Origin: Bacteroidota bacterium
GTDB taxonomy: Bacteria > Bacteroidota > Bacteroidia > AKYH767-A > OLB10
Assembly (NCBI GenBank): GCA_016699635.1
Contig: CP064983.1
Coordinates: forward strand, 1,116,001-1,180,000
Reading direction: 5' to 3'
DNA length: 64,000 nucleotides
Under the pieces are notes generated by a model, which saw only the letters and a list, made by a program, of their open reading frames with translations, was not told the DNA's origin and did not search any database. The translations under genes and the position numbers were made by a program. Shown in pieces: positions 38,339-48,184 of the stretch (the stretch's first letter is position 1; each line of letters begins with the position of its first letter).

Positions 38339-38626
38339 TCAGAAAAATTTAAGATAAACAATGTAAAATCCATAAATGAATGTTGCTGCAATGACACCGC
38401 GCGAGCCATTCAACTTACCAAATTTATCGAACACAAAGAACAGTGCTAAGTTAGCAAGCAAACTCAGACTGATAGCTGCAGCAAGCGTGTTGTTTGAAAC
38501 CAAGGTGTTGTAAAATCCGGAAAGATCCATTTGGCGGAACAGTGCAATATAATAGAGATAAAAACCAACTACCGGTGCAATGATGCCACCAATGAATCCT
38601 GTTATAAACTTATCTTTACTGAACAT
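38339..38626 (-). CDS. Small three-helix membrane protein between surE and lpxB
   Basis: A 95-residue predicted inner-membrane protein with three hydrophobic segments at about residues 8-30, 47-66 and 77-93 (GFIGGIIAPVVGFYLYYIAL, LAAAISLSLLANLALFFVF, VIAATFIYGFYIVYL). The family is not recognised. It is packed 2 bases after the preceding small membrane protein and 5 bases before lpxB, so it is part of a tight operon. Two such proteins in tandem next to lipid A synthesis suggest a role in envelope lipid handling, which is an inference from position only. Confidence 0.72.
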   Translation of the reverse strand: MFSKDKFITGFIGGIIAPVVGFYLYYIALFRQMDLSGFYNTLVSNNTLAAAISLSLLANLALFFVFDKFGKLNGSRGVIAATFIYGFYIVYLKFF

Positions 38627-38628
38627 GA

Positions 38629-38913
38629 TTACGATTTTTTTATCAGGTAAAATACAAACAGAGCAAAAATAAAAACACTAAACATCCACCCACGGGCAAA
38701 GTGTTGTTTTTGAAAGTTAATCATCATTATTCTTAAAAAAACAAGCTGCAAGGCAAACACTATAAAATACAGTCGTGGAAATGCCAGATAATCTTTTAAT
38801 GCAGATGTTACAATATATGATTCTGTGCGGCTGATAAGCAGCCACGCAAGCACTGACAAGGCCAAAGCAGACAGTGCGCCAATATGAAATGTATCCGGAA
38901 TTTTCTTAAACAT
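38629..38913 (-). CDS. Small three-helix membrane protein following surE
   Basis: A 94-residue predicted inner-membrane protein with hydrophobic segments at about residues 12-28, 43-64 and 72-91 (ALSALALSVLAWLLI, LYFIVFALQLVFLRI, MFSVFIFALFVFYLI). Its ATG lies within surE: the genes overlap by 8 bases, implying coupled translation. The family is not recognised, and similarity to the neighbouring small protein is not obvious beyond hydrophobic pattern. Confidence 0.72.
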   Translation of the reverse strand: MFKKIPDTFHIGALSALALSVLAWLLISRTESYIVTSALKDYLAFPRLYFIVFALQLVFLRIMMINFQKQHFARGWMFSVFIFALFVFYLIKKS

Positions 38914-39676
38914 TCCACTGCAATTTGTTTAATACGGGAATGGCATGATGAGCAGTAAAATCAAACTCAACAGGAACAACAGAAACAAAGCCATTTGCCA
39001 AAGCCCATTCATCGGTATCTTCGCCCAAATCGGGATTGATAAACTTTCCGGTAAGCCAGTAATACTTTTGTTGTGCAGGGTCTAATCTTTCATCAAACTC
39101 CTCCTTCCACTTGGCCATTGCCTGACGGCATATTTTTAATCCTTTCATTTCATCAAGCTGCAGATAAGGAATGTTTACATTGAGTAATAAATTATGATGC
39201 AATCCTCCGCCAAGAACAGTTTTTGTAATGACTCCTGCATAATGTTTGGCTGCAGACAAATCGGCATCGAGGTTATAATTTACTAATGAAAACCCAATAC
39301 TTGGAATGCCTTCAATAGCACCTTCCATTGCAGCAGAGATGGTGCCCGAATAAATTACATTGATAGATGAATTGCTTCCATGATTGATTCCGCTTACACA
39401 GATATCGGGCTTACGATGCAATATTTTATTTACGGCAAGCTTTACACAATCTACCGGTGTGCCGCTACACTGCCAGGCATCTACTCCCTTAAACACATCT
39501 ACCTTATCAAGTCTTAAAGGATTGTGGATTGTGATGGCATGACCCATACCCGATTGCGGACTGTCGGGTGCTACTACTATTACATGACCTATTTCGCGCA
39601 TGGCTTCTACCAATGCACGAATGCCACTTGCAGTAATTCCATCATCGTTGGTAACTAAAATTGTTGGTTTTGACAT
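38906..39676 (-). CDS. surE: 5'/3'-nucleotidase SurE
   Basis: SurE, 256 residues, a metal-dependent nucleoside monophosphate phosphatase linked to stationary-phase survival. The metal site is ILVTNDDGI (Asp11-Asp12) with SQSG-type VAPDSPQSGMGHAIT. The further motifs CSGTPVDCVKLA and VSGINHGSNSSINVIYSGTI are diagnostic. Full family length is present. It is the first gene of the operon surE, two small membrane genes, lpxB, in which the coding regions overlap or nearly touch. Confidence 0.95.
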   Translation of the reverse strand: MSKPTILVTNDDGITASGIRALVEAMREIGHVIVVAPDSPQSGMGHAITIHNPLRLDKVDVFKGVDAWQCSGTPVDCVKLAVNKILHRKPDICVSGINHGSNSSINVIYSGTISAAMEGAIEGIPSIGFSLVNYNLDADLSAAKHYAGVITKTVLGGGLHHNLLLNVNIPYLQLDEMKGLKICRQAMAKWKEEFDERLDPAQQKYYWLTGKFINPDLGEDTDEWALANGFVSVVPVEFDFTAHHAIPVLNKLQWNV

Positions 39677-39935
39677 GCTGCGAAGATAACAGTTCCTACG
39701 CTTTATGATATTTCTATCTTTGGTCTATTCACTCCACTGATTAAAAATCAGGAGGGACTCTGTTGAGGTAAAAAATCAGTATTATTTCTTACAACTGATG
39801 ACACTCAATGTCTTACTACTCTAATTTTTATATGTTCTGCTTTTCTAAAATGTGTAAAAATCAATTATAACTCTGTTGCAAGTCTATTGACTTATACATT
39901 TTACCTTTCTATTATTGCATTTAAAGTTCTAAAAA

Positions 39936-40869
39936 ATGAATCATCGTTTTTCTGCTTTATTGCTTATGCTATTTATTAGTATTGCTACATTATCCTGCAA
40001 AAAGGAAGGCAGTAAATACGATACTCCTGTAAAAGATATTGAGCAATTTTTCGATGAAACAGGGGCTCCTGTGCAGCAATTTTCCTTTTCGTCATCGGCC
40101 AACATTAACCAAACAACAGCAGCAGGAAATACTTTTATGATTTCTGCCGGAAGTTTTACCAAAACAGATGGCAGTGCTGTAAGTGGAAACATTGATATAA
40201 AGGTGCGTGAATGTGTCAGCAAGCGTGATATTATTCTTTCAAATCTGACAACACAATCGGGAAATAAATTTCTTACAACAGGTGGTATTTTTTATCTAGC
40301 AGCATATCAGAATGATGTTGCATTAAGTTTGTCTAATGGCAAAACCATCAACTTTTTTCTCAACGCTGTTTTTGGCAACGGGCAAATGCTGCATCGTTAT
40401 TACAGCAGCTCATTACCTCTTGAAAATAATAGCAGTGATGTTTCATGGACTGCTGATGCCGATACACAAATGATTAATCTCCTATCTTCTTCCAGTCAGT
40501 CGCACTATGCCTATGTGATGAAAAATACAGGTTGGCAAAATGCAGCAGAGCCGGTTTTCAGTAATAGCAGCAGAAAAAAAAATTACTGTTGACACAGGTA
40601 CAGACTACGAAACTTCCAATACTGCCGTTTTTGTTTCTGTGGATGGCAGCAACACCATCTGCAAAGCCAAATCTGTTACCTTAGGCGTGTGGGAAGTAGA
40701 AAATTTTCCTGTCAATCTGCATGTAACGGTTATGGCATTGGCGAAGGTCAACGACAATTATTTCTTTTCTAAATCATCTGTCATCGTCAGCACTGATGTA
40801 TCCATACCGTTAGTAATGAATTCTATTACCTTACCGGCATTAAAAACTGAATTAGAGCAACTGCCTTAA
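39936..40869 (+). CDS. Hypothetical lipoprotein (frameshifted at 40574-40582)
   Basis: Lipoprotein of about 310 residues, lipobox LSC with Cys21. The body has FMISAGSFTKTDGSAVSGNI, which resembles regulatory beta-sandwich domains, and a C-terminal beta-rich part (VSVDGSNTICKAKSVTLG). A run of nine A at 40574-40582 breaks the frame; with eight the sequence continues SSRKKITVDTGTDYE in agreement with the downstream reading frame. No family is recognised. TTGAC at about 39887 and TACCTTTC near 39902 form a near-consensus promoter. Its TAA overlaps the convergent pyrG stop. Confidence 0.65.
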
Positions 40870-42488
40870 ATCTGAATGGCGCCTTTGGCAAATTCGCTGG
40901 CTGCCTTTACAAATCTTACAAATAGAGGATGTGGGTTTTCTACCGTGCTCTTATATTCGGGATGAAACTGAACTCCAACAAACCAAGGATGATTTTTAAT
41001 TTCAACAATCTCTACTAAGTTGTCGGCAGGATTTATTCCTGTGGCAATCATGCCTGCATCTTCAAATCTTTTCTGATACTTGCTGTTAAACTCATAACGA
41101 TGGCGATGGCGTTCATAGATTTTAGTTTTTCCATAGGCTTGAGCCACCTTACTGCCCTTTGCAAGTGCACAAGGATATTCGCCCAAACGCATGGTGCCAC
41201 CTTTTGAAGAAATTTCTTTTTGTTTTGCCATCAAATCAATAACAGGATTTTTTGTCTCTTTATTCATTTCAGAGCTGTGTGCATCTTTCAGTCCAAGTAC
41301 ATTGCGGGCAAACTCTACTACTGCACATTGCATACCTAAGCAAATTCCCAGAAAAGGAATTTTATTTTCTCTAGCATATTTTATAGCTGCAATTTTGCCT
41401 TCAATACCTCTGTCGCCAAAGCCGGGAGCCACCAAAATTCCTGACAAGCCTTTTAGCTTTTCGGCAACATTTTCTTCTTCAATTTTTTCGGAATGTATCC
41501 ACTCAATATTCAACTTGCACTCATTAGCAACGCCTGCATGAATAAATGCTTCGGCAATAGATTTATAAGCATCTTTCAGCTCAATATATTTTCCTATCAA
41601 CCCGATTTTTACTTCAGACACAGGATGTTTTAATTTCCCTAAAAAAGCTTTCCATGCTGTGAGGTCAGGTTCTTGCTTGAAGGAAAGTTTTAGTTTATTG
41701 AGCACAACTTTGTCTAACTGCTCTTTGAGCATGTGCAGTGGAACTTCGTAAATGGTGCTAGCGTCAACAGCTTCAATAACTGCATTGACATTTACGTTAC
41801 AGAACAAAGCAATTTTTCTGCGCAAGTCGGCAGTAATATGTTTTTCGCTGCGGCAAACTAAAATATCGGGCTGCACACCATACTCAAGCATGGTTTTTAC
41901 AGAATGCTGTGTGGGCTTAGTCTTTAATTCGCCTGTAACATTTAAGTATGGCAAAAGTGTAAGATGAATAACGCAACAATTGCTACCCATTTCCCAAATC
42001 ATCTGACGGATAGATTCCACAAACGGCAATGACTCAATATCACCAACAGTTCCACCAATTTCAGTAATTACAATATCATACTCACCGGTTTCGCCTAATA
42101 TTTTTATACGTCTTTTAATTTCATCGGTAATATGTGGAATAACCTGCACTGTTTTACCTAAAAATGCTCCTTCACGCTCTTTATTAATTACGGTTTGATA
42201 AATACGGCCGGTGGTAACGTTATTTGCCTGTGATGTGGGGACGTTTAAAAAACGTTCGTAATGCCCAAGGTCGAGGTCTGTTTCTGCACCATCATTGGTA
42301 ACATAACATTCTCCATGTTCATAGGGGTTTAATGTGCCCGGGTCAACATTGATGTAGGGATCTAATTTCTGAATGGTAACTCTATAACCGCGTGCCTGCA
42401 ACAATTTGGCAAGTGAAGCAGAAATAATTCCTTTGCCTAATGATGAAGAAACACCACCGGTTACAAAAACATACTTTACAGCGCTCAT
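40866..42488 (-). CDS. pyrG: CTP synthase
   Basis: CTP synthase, 540 residues, the ATP- and glutamine-dependent amination of UTP to CTP. The synthase domain has KYVFVTGGVSSSLGKGIISA, DPYINVDPGTLNPYEHGE and EIGGTVGDIESLPF. The class I glutaminase domain has GILVAPGFGDRG, GICLGMQ with nucleophile Cys, and the HPEY catalytic His-Glu pair. The ATG at 42488 matches the family start MSAVKYVFVTGG; upstream in-frame codons are not conserved. Its stop overlaps that of the convergent lipoprotein gene. It is likely essential and appears intact. Confidence 0.97.
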   Translation of the reverse strand: MSAVKYVFVTGGVSSSLGKGIISASLAKLLQARGYRVTIQKLDPYINVDPGTLNPYEHGECYVTNDGAETDLDLGHYERFLNVPTSQANNVTTGRIYQTVINKEREGAFLGKTVQVIPHITDEIKRRIKILGETGEYDIVITEIGGTVGDIESLPFVESIRQMIWEMGSNCCVIHLTLLPYLNVTGELKTKPTQHSVKTMLEYGVQPDILVCRSEKHITADLRRKIALFCNVNVNAVIEAVDASTIYEVPLHMLKEQLDKVVLNKLKLSFKQEPDLTAWKAFLGKLKHPVSEVKIGLIGKYIELKDAYKSIAEAFIHAGVANECKLNIEWIHSEKIEEENVAEKLKGLSGILVAPGFGDRGIEGKIAAIKYARENKIPFLGICLGMQCAVVEFARNVLGLKDAHSSEMNKETKNPVIDLMAKQKEISSKGGTMRLGEYPCALAKGSKVAQAYGKTKIYERHRHRYEFNSKYQKRFEDAGMIATGINPADNLVEIVEIKNHPWFVGVQFHPEYKSTVENPHPLFVRFVKAASEFAKGAIQI

Positions 42489-42726
42489 AAGTAGGGGTGT
42501 GGTGATACGGGATGCAAAAGTAATGTTTTGATTCGGCTTTGCAGAAAAGAACTTCAATAAATCAGCTTTATTTAATTACTTTTTACTTTTCATTAGTTTA
42601 TACAATCAATGCGATTTCGACTTGCCACAAAAATTCTTACTTAAAATTTACATGCCTTTAATACATCCGTAGGTAACAGCGAATTTTAACTACAACATAA
42701 TCAAGAAAATAAGTACTGAATGTTTT

Positions 42727-42734
42727 TATATTTG
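42727..42734 (+). promoter_or_regulatory. -7 promoter box (TATATTTG) of the LamG gene
   Basis: TATATTTG fits TAnnTTTG and lies 25 bases before the ATG at 42760. AAAGGAG then ATG follows, an unusually purine-rich ribosome binding site for this window, but abutting the start codon. Confidence 0.55.
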
Positions 42735-42759
42735 TAAAAATTAATAAACAATAAAGGAG

Positions 42760-44125
42760 ATGAAAAAAATATATGCTTTTGTAATTGTATTGCTGATATA
42801 TTCATTTACAAATTCCGTATCAGCTCAGAGTCAAAATGCGATTGATTTTGACGGCTTAGACGATCAGGTTGTTTCTGTAAATGCCTCGTCACTCATTGCT
42901 AATTCATCGCAAATTTCACTTAGCTTTTGGGTGTATCCACGCAATCCTGTTCCTGGATTTCCTGACTTTGACGGACTGGCAGGGTTCAGAGATAATACGG
43001 TAGCCGATTTCTATGTTTTGCAGTATTCTTCCACAGCCGTTGAAGCTCGTTTTAGAAACAGCGCAGGAATAAATTTTGATATTCTTTCGCAAGGACTTCA
43101 ACTCAACACATGGCAGCAATTTGCATTAACTTATGATGGCTCATATTTAAGACTTTTTAGAGATGGTTTAATTACCGATTCCGTTTCAGCATCCGGTGTA
43201 ATTTCCAGCACTGCTACATCATTTTATATGGGTAATCTTGTTTTTAGTGGCACTAATTTTCTTCTTGATGGTCAAATGGATGAAGTGGCTCTTTGGAACA
43301 GAGCGCTAACACCTCAGGAAATTTTATGTATTTATAAAAATAAGGTAGATGCTACTTCTGCCGGTTTACAACTTTATTATGATATGAACACCGGCACAGC
43401 AGGTGGAAACAATTCCGGTATTCTTACCATTCCTGATATTTCAAACCATATCAATGGTGTTTTACAAAATTTTAGCATGAATGGTCCATCATCAAATTTT
43501 GTAAATGGCATTGACAATGCAACCATCATTACAGATACAATTTGCTCAGGTCAAAACTTATTCTTTTAACGTACCAAACACTGACATACGGGTACTTACA
43601 CAACTACTTTGGTTTCATCTGCAAACTGCGACTCTGTAGTGAGACTTACACTTTTTCGAATGACACTACTGTGAATCAGAATCAGGCAGTATTAACAGCC
43701 GTGCAGGTCGGAGCAACTTATCAATGGGTAGATTGCAGCAACAACTTTAGTCAATACCGGGTGCAACCAATCAAACTTTCACAGCCACAGCCAATGGCAG
43801 CTATGCAGTTATCATCTCAGCAAACGGATGTACTGACACCTCATCATGTCACTCGGTTACTACAGTAGGCATCAATGAATTTTCAGTTTCAAATTGGATA
43901 ACATTCCCTAATCCAACTGTGAGTGTTTTCAATCTTGTTACGAATGAAATAATAAACAATGCTGAAATTATTATTACCGACATCTCTGGAAAACAAATCA
44001 GCAGAATGACAAAAGACATAAAATATCAGTATGCTGTTGATGTTTCAACTTTGCCTGATGGCTCTTACATCATTACACTAAAATCTGAAAAGAAATCTAA
44101 AAATTGGCGATTGATAAAAATTTAA
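42760..44125 (+). pseudogene. LamG-domain T9SS secreted protein, four frameshifts
   Basis: Would encode a secreted protein of about 455 residues. It has signal peptide 1-22 (ending SVSAQ), a LamG/concanavalin-like jelly-roll (NAIDFDGLDDQVVS, ISLSFWVYPR, LLDGQMDEVALWNRALTPQE), a short Ig-like segment, and a type A sorting domain (WITFPNPTVSVFNLV through SKNWRLIKI). Four indels fall within about 205 bases: an extra A at 43552-43555, a missing base near 43589, a missing T at 43652-43656 and a missing C at 43752. Correcting these restores one frame. The density exceeds that elsewhere in the window, so this is either a low-quality patch or a genuinely decaying gene. Function would be surface adhesion or carbohydrate binding. 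Confidence 0.72.
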
Positions 44126-44184
44126 AGACACCATCAATACTTGCAATTGTAATTAAGGTTTTTTTAAGTAACTGCATTTAAAGT

Positions 44185-44871
44185 TTACTCCGTATCATGA
44201 TCTTCAGCCTTCAGCTTGAAGCCAAGTTGTTTACTACTTGCAACAGCAGACCCAAACGAACCAGAAGAAATTTCGCGATAGCTCATTGCCGGAACCTGAT
44301 CAAAAGGTTGTGCAAACAAATCATATTGTAAGCAAAACAAAATTACCTGATCGAGTACATCATTCAACCGTTGTTCAGTCAAAATATCATTGCTGATGTC
44401 GTTAAACAACATGCCTAACTGTTTGCGTCCTTCAACCATAAAATGATTTTCGTAGTTGATAAAAATTCTGGCAACGAGCATACCATAGTCATCACTCCTG
44501 CGCTCGGCAAGAGAGTCTGACAGAAAATTATAAACGTGAATAACAGCGCAGCGGCTGCGATATTCATCATCGCGCAGATAGGAATAACGATAAGCAGGAT
44601 TATCAGGACTTATACGAAATAAATTTGGATGTAAATGAAACCATAGCGTGTCATCACCCAGTTGCAATTCACACTGATTGCTGCCTGTATCATAAAATTT
44701 TATACGCTGACGCTTGTTGGGTGGTTGATAATAAGATGCCGTACCATCAACAAATTTTTTCAGATAGTTTTTTATCTCATTAAAATGACCTGATGCAAAC
44801 TCAACTATCTTGCAGTTGAGTGGAAAATGTGTTTTAATGAGTTCTGCTATCTTATCGTTTACCGGTTCCAT
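44185..44871 (-). CDS. Conserved hypothetical protein downstream of proS
   Basis: A 228-residue soluble protein with no signal peptide or membrane segment. It is hydrophilic, with aromatic-rich strands (TLWFHLHPNLFRISPDNPAYRYSYL split over residues 75-100) and a helical C-terminal half (QRLNDVLDQVILFCLQYDLFAQP). No family motif is recognised. The gene begins 12 bases after the proS stop and should be cotranscribed. A role linked to translation cannot be concluded from position alone. Confidence 0.6.
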   Translation of the reverse strand: MEPVNDKIAELIKTHFPLNCKIVEFASGHFNEIKNYLKKFVDGTASYYQPPNKRQRIKFYDTGSNQCELQLGDDTLWFHLHPNLFRISPDNPAYRYSYLRDDEYRSRCAVIHVYNFLSDSLAERRSDDYGMLVARIFINYENHFMVEGRKQLGMLFNDISNDILTEQRLNDVLDQVILFCLQYDLFAQPFDQVPAMSYREISSGSFGSAVASSKQLGFKLKAEDHDTE

Positions 44872-44883
44872 AGTTTTAAAATT

Positions 44884-46359
44884 TTAATAAGCTCGTGCAA
44901 AAAGCACTCTTTGTGTACTCGGTTTACCTGTAAGAATACATTTGCCGTTTTCTTGTTTGTTGTTTAATGGAATACATCGGATGGTAGCCTTGGTTTGTTC
45001 TTTAATTTTTTCTTCTGTCTCAGCTGTACCATCCCAATGTGCAAATACAAATCCTCCCTTAGTGTCGAGTATTTTAATAAACTCGTCCATACTATCAGCG
45101 ACATGCGTTGATGTTTCTCTAAAGTCAACTGCTTTCTTAAAAATATTCTGTTGGATTTGTTCAAGAAGATTTTCAATCTTCAATTCAATATCTGTTATCT
45201 GAACAGTCATTTTTTCTTTCGTATCGCGTCTGGCAAGTTCTACTGTGCCGCTTTCTACATCACGGGGTCCAATTGCCAATCGTACAGGCACCCCTTTCAT
45301 TTCATATTCTGCAAACTTCCATCCCGGCTTGGCTTGTTCATCGTCATCATAAACTACGGCAATGCCACGTGCGGTGAGTGCTTTTTTAATTTTAAGTGCA
45401 ATGTCAGTAACAAGTTTTAGTTGCTCATCATTTTTATAAATTGGCACAATGACAACCTGAATTGGTGCCAGCTTAGGTGGAAGCACCAAACCATCATCAT
45501 CAGAATGAGCCATCACCAATGCTCCCATCAGTCGTGTCGAGACACCCCATGATGTTGCCCACACAAAATCCTGAACACCTTGTTTGGTGGTAAACTTTAC
45601 GTCAAATGCTTTTGCAAAATTCTGTCCGAGAAAATGTGATGTCCCTGCCTGCAAAGCCTTTCCATCCTGCATGAGTGCTTCTATGCAGTAGGTATCTAAT
45701 GCACCGGCAAAACGTTCATTAGCAGATTTCACACCTTTAACAACAGGAATAGCTAACCATTGTTCAGCAAATTCAGCATAAACATCAAGCATTTTTCTTG
45801 TTTCTTCAACAGCTTCTTCTGCTGTGGCATGTGCAGTATGTCCTTCCTGCCATAAAAATTCTGCTGTGCGCAAAAATAAACGTGTACGCATTTCCCATCG
45901 CACCACATTAGCCCACTGATTGAGCAATATAGGTAAATCGCGATAGGACTGAATCCAGTTTCTGTATGTATTCCAGATAATTGTTTCTGATGTAGGACGT
46001 ACAATCAACTCTTCTTCAAGTTTTGCATCGGGGTCAACTACGACACTTTTTCCATCATCGGATTGTTTCAAACGGTAATGTGTCACAACGGCACATTCTT
46101 TTGCAAAACCTTCTACATGGTTTGCTTCCTTGCTAAAGAATGATTTTGGGATGAAGAGAGGGAAATAAGCGTTGCTGTGTCCTGTTGCTTTAAACATGCT
46201 GTCTAACTGTTGTTGCATGCGCTCCCAAATGGCATAACCATAGGGTTTTATGACCATGCAACCCCTGACAGATGAATTTTCTGCAAGGCCTGCACGAATG
46301 ACAAGTTGGTTGTACCACTCTGAATAATTTTGTTCGCGTGTTGGAAAGTCTTTAGCCAT
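44884..46359 (-). CDS. proS: Prolyl-tRNA synthetase, eukaryote/archaeal-type class II
   Basis: ProRS, 491 residues, the type without the YbaK editing insertion found in most E. coli-like ProRS. It charges tRNA-Pro in the cytoplasm. Motifs are RGCMVIKPYGYAIWE (class II motif 1 region), LIVRPTSETIIWNTY, RWEMRTRLFLRTAEFLWQEG (motif 2), and SWGVSTRLMGALVMAHSDDD (motif 3). It has an anticodon-binding domain and a C-terminal zinc-binding-like segment (FAHWDGTAETEEKIKEQTKA, CIPLN) ending in YARAF-type LFARAY. Full length and intact. Confidence 0.95.
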   Translation of the reverse strand: MAKDFPTREQNYSEWYNQLVIRAGLAENSSVRGCMVIKPYGYAIWERMQQQLDSMFKATGHSNAYFPLFIPKSFFSKEANHVEGFAKECAVVTHYRLKQSDDGKSVVVDPDAKLEEELIVRPTSETIIWNTYRNWIQSYRDLPILLNQWANVVRWEMRTRLFLRTAEFLWQEGHTAHATAEEAVEETRKMLDVYAEFAEQWLAIPVVKGVKSANERFAGALDTYCIEALMQDGKALQAGTSHFLGQNFAKAFDVKFTTKQGVQDFVWATSWGVSTRLMGALVMAHSDDDGLVLPPKLAPIQVVIVPIYKNDEQLKLVTDIALKIKKALTARGIAVVYDDDEQAKPGWKFAEYEMKGVPVRLAIGPRDVESGTVELARRDTKEKMTVQITDIELKIENLLEQIQQNIFKKAVDFRETSTHVADSMDEFIKILDTKGGFVFAHWDGTAETEEKIKEQTKATIRCIPLNNKQENGKCILTGKPSTQRVLFARAY

Positions 46360-46512
46360 TTTTTATCTTTGAAGTGAAATTGCAATGAATGATTTTTGCA
46401 AAACTGTTGAATTTTATGAGATGGCAGCAAAATTGTAAAACAAACATAACATATCCAATTACGTTAAACTATTGTGTATAAAAACATGTCAAACATTAAA
46501 AATCAAAATACG

Positions 46513-48156
46513 ATGAAATCAATAGCACTATCTGCAGCAGCAATATTTACACTTGCTTCCTGCACTTCATCACAACAGGCTTCAAATGCCTATTCCGATG
46601 ACGTTTATTATTCATCCAAAGCAAACAAACCTGCTGAAACCGTGCAGACACAGCAACAAGTGCAGCAACCTCAGCAGGATGTAAGCGATCAATCTGTATC
46701 AAATCAGGGCAGCAGCACCTCTGCAGAAAACCGTTTTGATTACAACGATGCAGGCACAACAACACAGGATGGCAACACCTATGTGACTAATAATTATTAC
46801 AGCGATGATGATTATTATGACTATGCCTATTCATCACGCATACGCAGATTTTATCGCCCAATGTGGAACTATGGTTACTATGATTCCTATTACACCAACT
46901 CATACTGGTATGATTATAATCCTTATGACTATGGTGTGAGCATTTATTGCGGTTACAACTGGTGGGCTCCTTCATCATGGTGGGCTCCTTCATTCACTTA
47001 TTTCAGTTGGGGTTATACACCCTACAACTACTGGTGGAGTAGTCCATATTCATACTATGGATATGGCCCATATCATCATCATGGCTGGAACAATTACAGT
47101 TATGGATACTGGAATGGTTATAACAACGGGTACTGGAATGGTTATTATGATGGTTACTATAATGGTTATGGCTACAATCCATACTATTTTAACAGCTACG
47201 ACAGCTATAGCTACAACAACACATATTACGGACCAAGACGATCAACTTCCGGTTCAGGCAGCAGCAATGCTGTTCCGCCAAGAAGCATAGCCGATTCGTA
47301 CAATAGGGCTTTGGTGAAAAACGGAAGAAACTCAATGCCTGTAAGTCAGAGTTTTGCCAATGCAATGTCATTACCAACACGTGATACAAAGGATGCAGAA
47401 GTAATTCATCCAAGAAATAATGTGAACACTAATAGTCCTGTAAAAGACTCTCGTAATGTTGAAACAGCTCCTGTAAGGAATAATGATGCAGAAGTAATTC
47501 ACCCAAGAAATAATGTAAACACCAATAGTCCGGTAAAAGACTCTCGCAATGTTGAAACTGCACCTGCAAGGAATAATGATGCTGAAGTAATACATCCAAG
47601 AAACAATGTGAACACCAATAGTCCGGTGAAAGACTCTCGTAATGTTGAAACAGCACCTGTAAAAAACAGCAGAGCCGATCAGTTCTCTACGCCACGCAAC
47701 AATAATGAGGTAAAAGACAACTCAACTACTCCTGCTGCACCTCCGGTGCGCAACAACAGCAGAAATGAAGTTAATCCTGAGTACAACAGTCCACGCAACA
47801 CAGAAACTGTTCCTCCACGTAATTACGAAAGTAATCCTCGTAACAACAATAATACTCCTGCAGAGTCACCAAGAAGAAACACAGAGAGCAATCCACGCTA
47901 CAATACACCGGCAGAATCTCCAAGGAGAAATTATGAAAGTGCGCCACGCAATAACAGAAACAGTGAAACTGCTCCACGTCAGGAAGCTCCTGTAAGAAAC
48001 AATCCTCCACGTCAGGAACACACACCTCGTCAGGAAAGAGCAACACCGGCACCACGTCAGGAACGCAACTTCTCTGAGCCATCACAACAACGTCAGGAAT
48101 CACGTCCACGACAAGAGTCAACTCCTTCCAGAAACAATTCACGCAACGGAAGATAA
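46513..48156 (+). CDS. Tyr/Trp/Asn-rich repeat lipoprotein, hypothetical
   Basis: Predicted lipoprotein of 547 residues (lipobox LASC, Cys18) of extreme composition. Residues about 70-230 are dominated by Tyr, Asn, Trp, Gly and Ser (YNPYDYG, WWAPSSWWAPS, GYWNGYNNGYWNGYY). Residues about 295-385 are three near-identical 31-residue repeats beginning DAEVIHPRNNVNTNSP. The C-terminal 150 residues are rich in Arg, Asn, Pro and Gln with PRNN and PRQE words. The ATG at 46513 places the signal peptide properly; the frame extends 13 codons upstream. It is likely a cell-surface or matrix-associated disordered protein. Family not recognised. Confidence 0.68.
   Translation: MKSIALSAAAIFTLASCTSSQQASNAYSDDVYYSSKANKPAETVQTQQQVQQPQQDVSDQSVSNQGSSTSAENRFDYNDAGTTTQDGNTYVTNNYYSDDDYYDYAYSSRIRRFYRPMWNYGYYDSYYTNSYWYDYNPYDYGVSIYCGYNWWAPSSWWAPSFTYFSWGYTPYNYWWSSPYSYYGYGPYHHHGWNNYSYGYWNGYNNGYWNGYYDGYYNGYGYNPYYFNSYDSYSYNNTYYGPRRSTSGSGSSNAVPPRSIADSYNRALVKNGRNSMPVSQSFANAMSLPTRDTKDAEVIHPRNNVNTNSPVKDSRNVETAPVRNNDAEVIHPRNNVNTNSPVKDSRNVETAPARNNDAEVIHPRNNVNTNSPVKDSRNVETAPVKNSRADQFSTPRNNNEVKDNSTTPAAPPVRNNSRNEVNPEYNSPRNTETVPPRNYESNPRNNNNTPAESPRRNTESNPRYNTPAESPRRNYESAPRNNRNSETAPRQEAPVRNNPPRQEHTPRQERATPAPRQERNFSEPSQQRQESRPRQESTPSRNNSRNGR
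47392..47670 (+). repeat. Three 93-bp tandem repeats inside the Tyr/Asn-rich lipoprotein gene
   Basis: Three in-frame copies of a 93-base unit begin at 47392, 47485 and 47578 and encode 31-residue repeats that differ at only a few positions (APVRNN, APARNN, APVKNS). Being a multiple of three, copy-number changes would keep the frame. Confidence 0.85.
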
Positions 48157-48184
48157 TTATCAGTAAATAACAATTAACGACATT

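Noticed and set aside
47771..48142. A 123-codon minus-strand frame opposite the repeat lipoprotein
   Set aside because: Shadow of repeated Arg/Pro/Asn codons; no independent features.
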